Part shown: one piece after another, positions 59,111-64,000 of the stretch | How the letters are laid out: every line of letters begins with the position of its first letter | Position numbering within the stretch: position 1 is the stretch's first letter | Origin: Chinchilla lanigera | Taxonomy: Eukaryota; Chordata; Mammalia; Rodentia; Chinchillidae | Assembly: GCF_000276665.1 (NCBI RefSeq) | Contig: NW_004955466.1 | Location: forward strand, 7,053,204 to 7,117,203 | Reading direction: 5' to 3' | Length of the DNA stretch: 64,000 nt | Program-made: the position numbers and the translations under genes | The notes under the pieces: generated by a model | Seen by the model: the letters and a program-made list of their open reading frames with translations, nothing else | Databases searched by the model: none | Told to the model about the DNA's origin: nothing

Positions 59111-59455
59111 AATCTCTGCCTGTTACATTATACAGAGGTGAGAGAGCCAAAAAAGGCCTACCCGAGGGCAGGTCTGATATTGATTAAAAGAACCTATGTT
59201 CCTTCCCTAATTCTATTAATAAGTGAGATACTAATTTAAATTTGTTTCTGGATATAAACATAAGTACATATGTACAATAAGAAAAGCAAAGGTAAATGTG
59301 TGTCGGAGCAGATTAGTAAGACCTTGAAAATGAGAGCGAAACAAGCTCACAAAATGACCTGCGAGAAATATGTTCAAATAAAAGTAAAATAAAGCTTAAA
59401 AATCAATAGCATTACTTTCGAAAGAAAGCACAGTTAAAAGGTTACTTTACATTTG
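59111..59455. other. Unassigned AT-rich DNA
   Basis: No gene or repeat recognised. Confidence 0.4.
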
Positions 59456-59585
59456 TTATTTCATGGCTTCACTACCGACCCTTTCTTATAAATTGTCCCT
59501 ATTTTACCGATGAAGAACATGAGGCTTGACTAGGGTCAGACTTAGAAAGTAGCTTAGAATTCAGACCCTGGTCTTCCGTATTCAT
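59456..59585 (-). mobile_element. MIR SINE
   Basis: 'attttaccgatgaagaacat', 'gaggcttgactagggtcaga' and 'gaattcagaccctggtcttc' follow the MIR core in reverse. Confidence 0.78.
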
Positions 59586-61523
59586 CTGCCAGAAATGATT
59601 CATTATTCCACTGCAGTGGAAAACTGGTGATTTGTGTTTCTGGCATTTTAGAGATGATGAGGAAAACCTGTCCTTACAAATACATTGGCAGCCTCTGAGT
59701 TGCCGTTTTTAGGGAGCACACATATCTGTTTACATTTGGTGTCCATTACTTTAACATTTACCAAACATCTTTAAAAATTTCACAGGAAAAATTCAGCTAT
59801 TCTTTCAAAAAGAGTATTTAATGAGGAAGGGAGTAAGAATCCTTATTATTTTTCCCCCGTTCAAACATGCAGTAAACCAAACTTACAGGTCCTTTTCTTG
59901 TTCTTTTGGTATTATGAATTTATCTACCGTGACTATTCTAGGGAAAGAGAATCTATAAGTTCACAGAGCTCTAATTCTCACTGGTGCATATTTTAATGCA
60001 CATTTTTGACGTGGTAAAATGCTTATGTAGCTAGATGTGAAGGTTGTCTTACATATATAATATATGTATACTCTCTATATGCTTTGAGGTAGACGTGCTT
60101 ATGTGTGTGCATGTGTGCATGCACATGTTTGCACGTGTATTGCTTGAAACATCTTTCTTTTTCTAAGAATAGTTTCTTATTTTTCTAATAAGTCAGTTGG
60201 ATTTAATTTGAACCAATACTGAAGAATGACTGGAAGAAAATCCAAACAGATTTTGTTGTGATAAAGATTGAGATATTTACTCATTTCCATGAGAAATGGG
60301 GTTAATGATATATTTTAGAACAAGTTTTGCAACAAAACTTTTGGGAGGTTAATATTTAATAACATTAGTTTAATAACTTTGAATTGTACTAAGCTGACTG
60401 CTTCTGTAAAATTCAACCCAAATTTCTGTTCATTTGTTTTCTGGCTGACCAGGCATTTTATCTAAGCCCTTACCTACCATTCTATAATTCAGGAAAATAT
60501 TTCAAATTTAACTCAAATTAAATGCATAAATGTGTTTGTAAGTTTGTAATATCTCAGCTAAATTAGCAAGTTAAGCATAAAATAAATATATTGCTAATAG
60601 TTTAGTGGCAGAAATATCCATATATCATATATCTTTTAACAGAGTTTGTATTGATGTGCCAATATTTTATAATGATGCTTTGGATGCTGGTTTCTCAGAA
60701 ATATAATTTAATTTTGGTTCAGAATGATGTCATAAACATTATTATAGAGATAGATTTCATATTTTCCAACTCTTGGAGATTTTGAAGACACTAGCTTTGT
60801 AGCTTCACAAATACTTGTAAACATAGAAGCTTAAGATGCATTATTTTCTCTCTTTTAGCATAAAACATGTGACCCTAGAGAAAGAATGATCTTGGGGAAC
60901 CAGGTATAATTCAGAGGCATGCTCAGACAAAAAGACAAGCCAAGAATGTTAACTTTTTTTCTAGCTTGCTGTGATTGACATCCTTACTGGTACAAAAATT
61001 GTCTATCATGGAGACTATATATTGTCCAAAAATACAGTGTTTTTGCTCCTCATCTCTAGAACATAGCTGTTGTCAAACTTCTGCACCTTCATCGGTTAAA
61101 TAAAATGTCATATTTGGTGTAGTTTCAATTGTCATGACTGATATTATAAATAAAGGTGACAGTTGTGAAGCTATAATTTTTCCGCAGTTTTGTCTCTTTT
61201 TGTTCCAGTTTTATATTACATATGTATGTAAATACTTAGTTGAGCTTTATCTTAATAAAATATACACATCTATTCTAGTGAAATATAAATTATGGATAAA
61301 GTAGCATCTATTTCTGAATGACTAGCTCTCATATAAACACCAGTTTTGTGTCCATTCTTTCCCACTAATTCACCATCTTTCTATTGTCATAGATTAATAT
61401 TCTACATACTTAATTTTCATAATATGCTGTTTATGCATTAAAACATCATTTTGTACATTTAATTATTCCATGTGAATTATAATTGCCTTATCATTTTTCT
61501 CTCACATAAAATATTAGTGTCAA
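59586..61523. other. 1.9 kb AT-rich unique DNA
   Basis: No gene or recognised transposon. A purine/pyrimidine-alternating tract lies near 60094-60140 (GTGTGTGCATGTGTGCATGC type). Confidence 0.4.
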
Positions 61524-61678
61524 AGCTGGGCATGGTGGTGCATGCCTGTAATACCAGTACTCAGGAGGCTGAGGCAGGAGGATCATTGCGAGTTTGAGAT
61601 CAGCCTGGTCTACAAAGTGAGCTCAAGGCCAGCCTAAACTGCATAGAGAGACCCTGTTTCAAAAAGACAAAAAAAAAA
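61524..61678 (+). mobile_element. B1 SINE
   Basis: 'gctgggcatggtggtgcatg', 'ctgaggcaggaggatcattg', internal duplication ('gatcagcctggtctac' and 'aaggccagcctaaactgc'), then 'gagaccctgtttcaaaaag'. No clear TSD. Confidence 0.95.
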
Positions 61679-61689
61679 TTCATGCTAGT

Positions 61690-62040
61690 ATTTTTAGAAT
61701 AAAATTCATGAAAGTGTATTTACATAGAGTAAAATGTACCCATTTTGAGTGAACAGTTCAGCGAGTTTCAATAAGTATGCTAATGTTACATATCCATAGC
61801 GTTCACTGAAGTTTTCTTGTAGCAATTTTTTATCCCTGCCCCAAACAACCTCTGATCTACTTTCTACCACTGTAGTTTAGAGTTCACATAAATGGAAGCA
61901 TAGCATTTGAGCTCTTACATCTAACTTCCTCTATTAAGCATGATATTTTGATATTAATGTAGGGGGATAGAGTAGTTTGTTTCCTTTTATTGTCAAGTAG
62001 CATTCCACTGTATGAGAATACAACTTTCCTTTATTTTTAG
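61690..62040 (-). mobile_element. Old L1 (L1M-like) 3' region
   Basis: 'ataaaattcatgaaagtgta', 'aaaatgtacccattttgagt', 'gaacagttcagcgagtttca' and later 'ttttattgtcaagtagcatt' are the reverse of the old-L1 3' region. The same block occurs at 5855-6060. Confidence 0.78.
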
Positions 62041-62870
62041 ATCGAATTCATGGAGTAGTAAGACAGGTCTTCAGTGTGAGGCTCTAACTTATACGGCTGG
62101 GAAGTAGGAAGGTGGAGTTTTGGTATCAAATGCTGAAAGTTCCTCTGGAGTCCTCTGTTTATCTTCCGTATTTCTCGAATATTGTTTAAATAGAATCTAA
62201 GGCTTGGGATTTGTCAAGCTGTAAGCCCCTGTTATTGTACAAGATATCTGTTGGCTTATATGGGGGGTCCTTACTTCTGTAACTGGACCTTTTAATGAGG
62301 ATGAATTAGGAATTTCACTTTCCCATCTGGAAGGCTAGAAGGAGCTGGAGTTAGGTATTTCTCTTCCCTAGGTCTGTTAGACTCATGGAAAATACCAGTC
62401 AGGCTATGTTGGAATAGTTTCTGCTTCACACAATCTTTGGTAAAGAGAAGGAAAGTTTGGGGCATACTTTAAACTGGGCGCTTTTTCCTCCTGCTTGGAA
62501 GCACAAGAGTTCCCAAAGATAAAACTCACAGAAGCATGGGGACCTCTTTAAGACTGGGTCCCTTTGCAGTTTTTCATTTTCACGCTAGACTACCCTGAGC
62601 CACCAGTAAGTCGTCAAGGGCAGTCAGAGTGACAGCGTTGTCGCTGGCTCCTGCTGCGGGCTTCTGCTCCCTGCATGCTGCAATTCTGGGGACCTGCCTT
62701 TGTCTCTCCAGCTTTCAGGGCTGCACTATTCCCTGTGACCTCAATTGCTGAATAGATTTGAGAAAAGCTGCTAATCTTCATCTCGTTCAGTGTTTTTCTC
62801 ATGGTGAAGATGGAGGTGATAACTTGTAGCATCTTTGCATCCCTGCTTGGGAGCAGTACATTTTCCTGTT
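62041..62870. other. Unassigned segment within reverse-strand L1
   Basis: GC-richer, not recognisably L1 at 62050-62830. Either a later insertion or diverged L1. No gene; the 72-codon reverse frame at 62614-62832 has no motif. Confidence 0.4.
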
Positions 62871-64000
62871 AGCTATTTTTAAATTTACTTGTTTCCTCAT
62901 TGAATTACAAAAGGTCTCTATAGATTCTGGATTAAAATCTTATGACAGGAATTTCAGCTAGTTTTTCTTTCAATTGTCCTGTGTTGGTATATAGAAAATG
63001 TTGACTTGCTTGTGTTGACTTTGTATCCTAAAATCTTTCTAAATTAAATAAGTCGTTCTAGTATCATTTGTAGATCTCTTAGAATTTTTCTCTATGTGAT
63101 CTTGCTGTCTGGAAATAAAGACTGTCTTGTGTTTTGCTGCTTTTATGTCTTTTCTTGGCTTATTATGTCACCTACATCCTCATGTACATTATTGAATAAA
63201 AATAACAACAGCACATATGCTGTTCCATTGCTAGCCCTAAGTGAGAGTGTTTATTCTTTTGTCATTACGTATGAAATTGTAGGTTTTCAACTCATGTTCC
63301 TTATCAGACTGAAAGCTTTCTCTTCTATGCCTAGTTTTCTGGGCATGTGAATTTTAATTTTGATAAACAGTATTTCTGCATCCAAGGAATACTTTTATTG
63401 TTATTCTTAATATGGTAAATTATATTCATTTCTTAAATGTTAAACTAATATGTGCACCTTGAAATCCACATACAAATCACAAATTATCTTTTATACAGTG
63501 TTAATATCTTGTTAAGAATTTTTGCAGTATGTTTATGAGTAATATTTGTCCACAGCTTTTTAATTTTAATAGAGAGGGGCTCCTTGACCTAAAATTAGGT
63601 TACACCCTGATGAACTCATCAAAGGTAAAGATGTCATTAGTTGCATATTTGTAAGTTTTTATACCTCCAAATGTTGAGTTTATATAGGATTGACATCATT
63701 TATTTTTAAATATTAAATAACATTTGCTAGAAAAATCACGAAAGCTTAAAATTTTCTTGTTTGATTTTTAAAGTTATAAATCCAATTTTCAAAATAGCTC
63801 TGAGGCTATTAATGCTTTCTATTATGATGTCAATTTTATTTTTTAAATTTTTTTATGATGTCAATTTTAATACATGGTATCAGTTGAGGATTTCAAAAAT
63901 TTCATCTAAGTTAATAACTGATGAGACAAAATTCCCCTTGTTATCCTTTTAATGTCTGTAGGATCTGTAGCAATTCATTGTTTCATTCCTAGTATTGCTA
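62871..64000 (-). mobile_element. Old L1 ORF2 remnant running to the window edge
   Basis: 'ttgaattacaaaaggtctct' and 'tattagactgaaagctttct'-type blocks, including 'cagactgaaagctttctctt' (63306), 'tttctgcatccaaggaatac' and 'atgtgcaccttgaaatcc', match antisense L1 ORF2 (endonuclease-RT span). Stops in all frames. Confidence 0.7.

Noticed and set aside
1..64000. CRISPR arrays, operons or bacterial elements
   Set aside because: No regularly spaced repeats with unique spacers; all evidence points to mammalian DNA.

Overview
The window is vertebrate, almost certainly rodent, nuclear DNA from a gene-poor AT-rich region. It has 7SL-derived B1 SINEs with the internal duplication typical of rodent B1, tRNA-derived ID-type SINEs, MaLR (ERVL-type) LTRs, L1 fragments, MIRs and old TcMar-Tigger and hAT DNA transposons. 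The ID-type body (ending '...cccggtaccgg') and a B1+ID dimer do not look like standard mouse or rat copies. My guess is a non-murid rodent, possibly Castorimorpha; this is inference. I found no host protein-coding exon, no functional RNA gene and no CRISPR. Most open frames are chance frames or lie inside transposons.

Layout. 0-8.5 kb: a young ID SINE with a perfect 16-bp target-site duplication (TSD), a MaLR LTR, unique DNA, an old L1 3' end, an 827-bp Tigger-like element with both terminal inverted repeats (TIRs), and a second DNA-transposon fragment. 8.5-16 kb: two B1s, 5'-truncated L1 3' ends, and at 12.0-13.75 kb a reverse-strand gag-pro fragment of an ERV1 (gammaretrovirus-like) element. 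That fragment is bounded by a 15-bp direct repeat and ends in a short A-rich tail, so it looks like an L1-mobilised RNA copy. 16-31.7 kb: mostly unique DNA with a 29-bp minisatellite, a 187-bp Tigger MITE, MIRs and three MaLR LTRs. 31.7-36.2 kb: a reverse-strand old L1 interrupted by a MaLR LTR, by a MaLR with a 5' LTR and internal region, and by a rearrangement scar. 36-43.8 kb: mostly unique DNA with possible conserved noncoding patches, one B1, one ID SINE and a MER20-like element. 43.8-54.5 kb: an L1 with a 5' inversion, several L1 3'UTR pieces and a full MaLR LTR. 54.5-64 kb: a MIR, a B1-ID dimer, three ID SINEs, one B1 and reverse-strand L1 to the window edge.

The genes do not work together here because there are none. 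The interest lies in the history of insertion and rearrangement: the gag-pro retrocopy, the inverted-duplication/templated-insertion scar at 32.4 kb, a second possible scar at 31.3 kb, the MaLR with a 5-bp TSD but no visible 3' LTR, and the twin-primed L1. All repeat calls were made by eye from remembered family features; none was checked with a repeat library.
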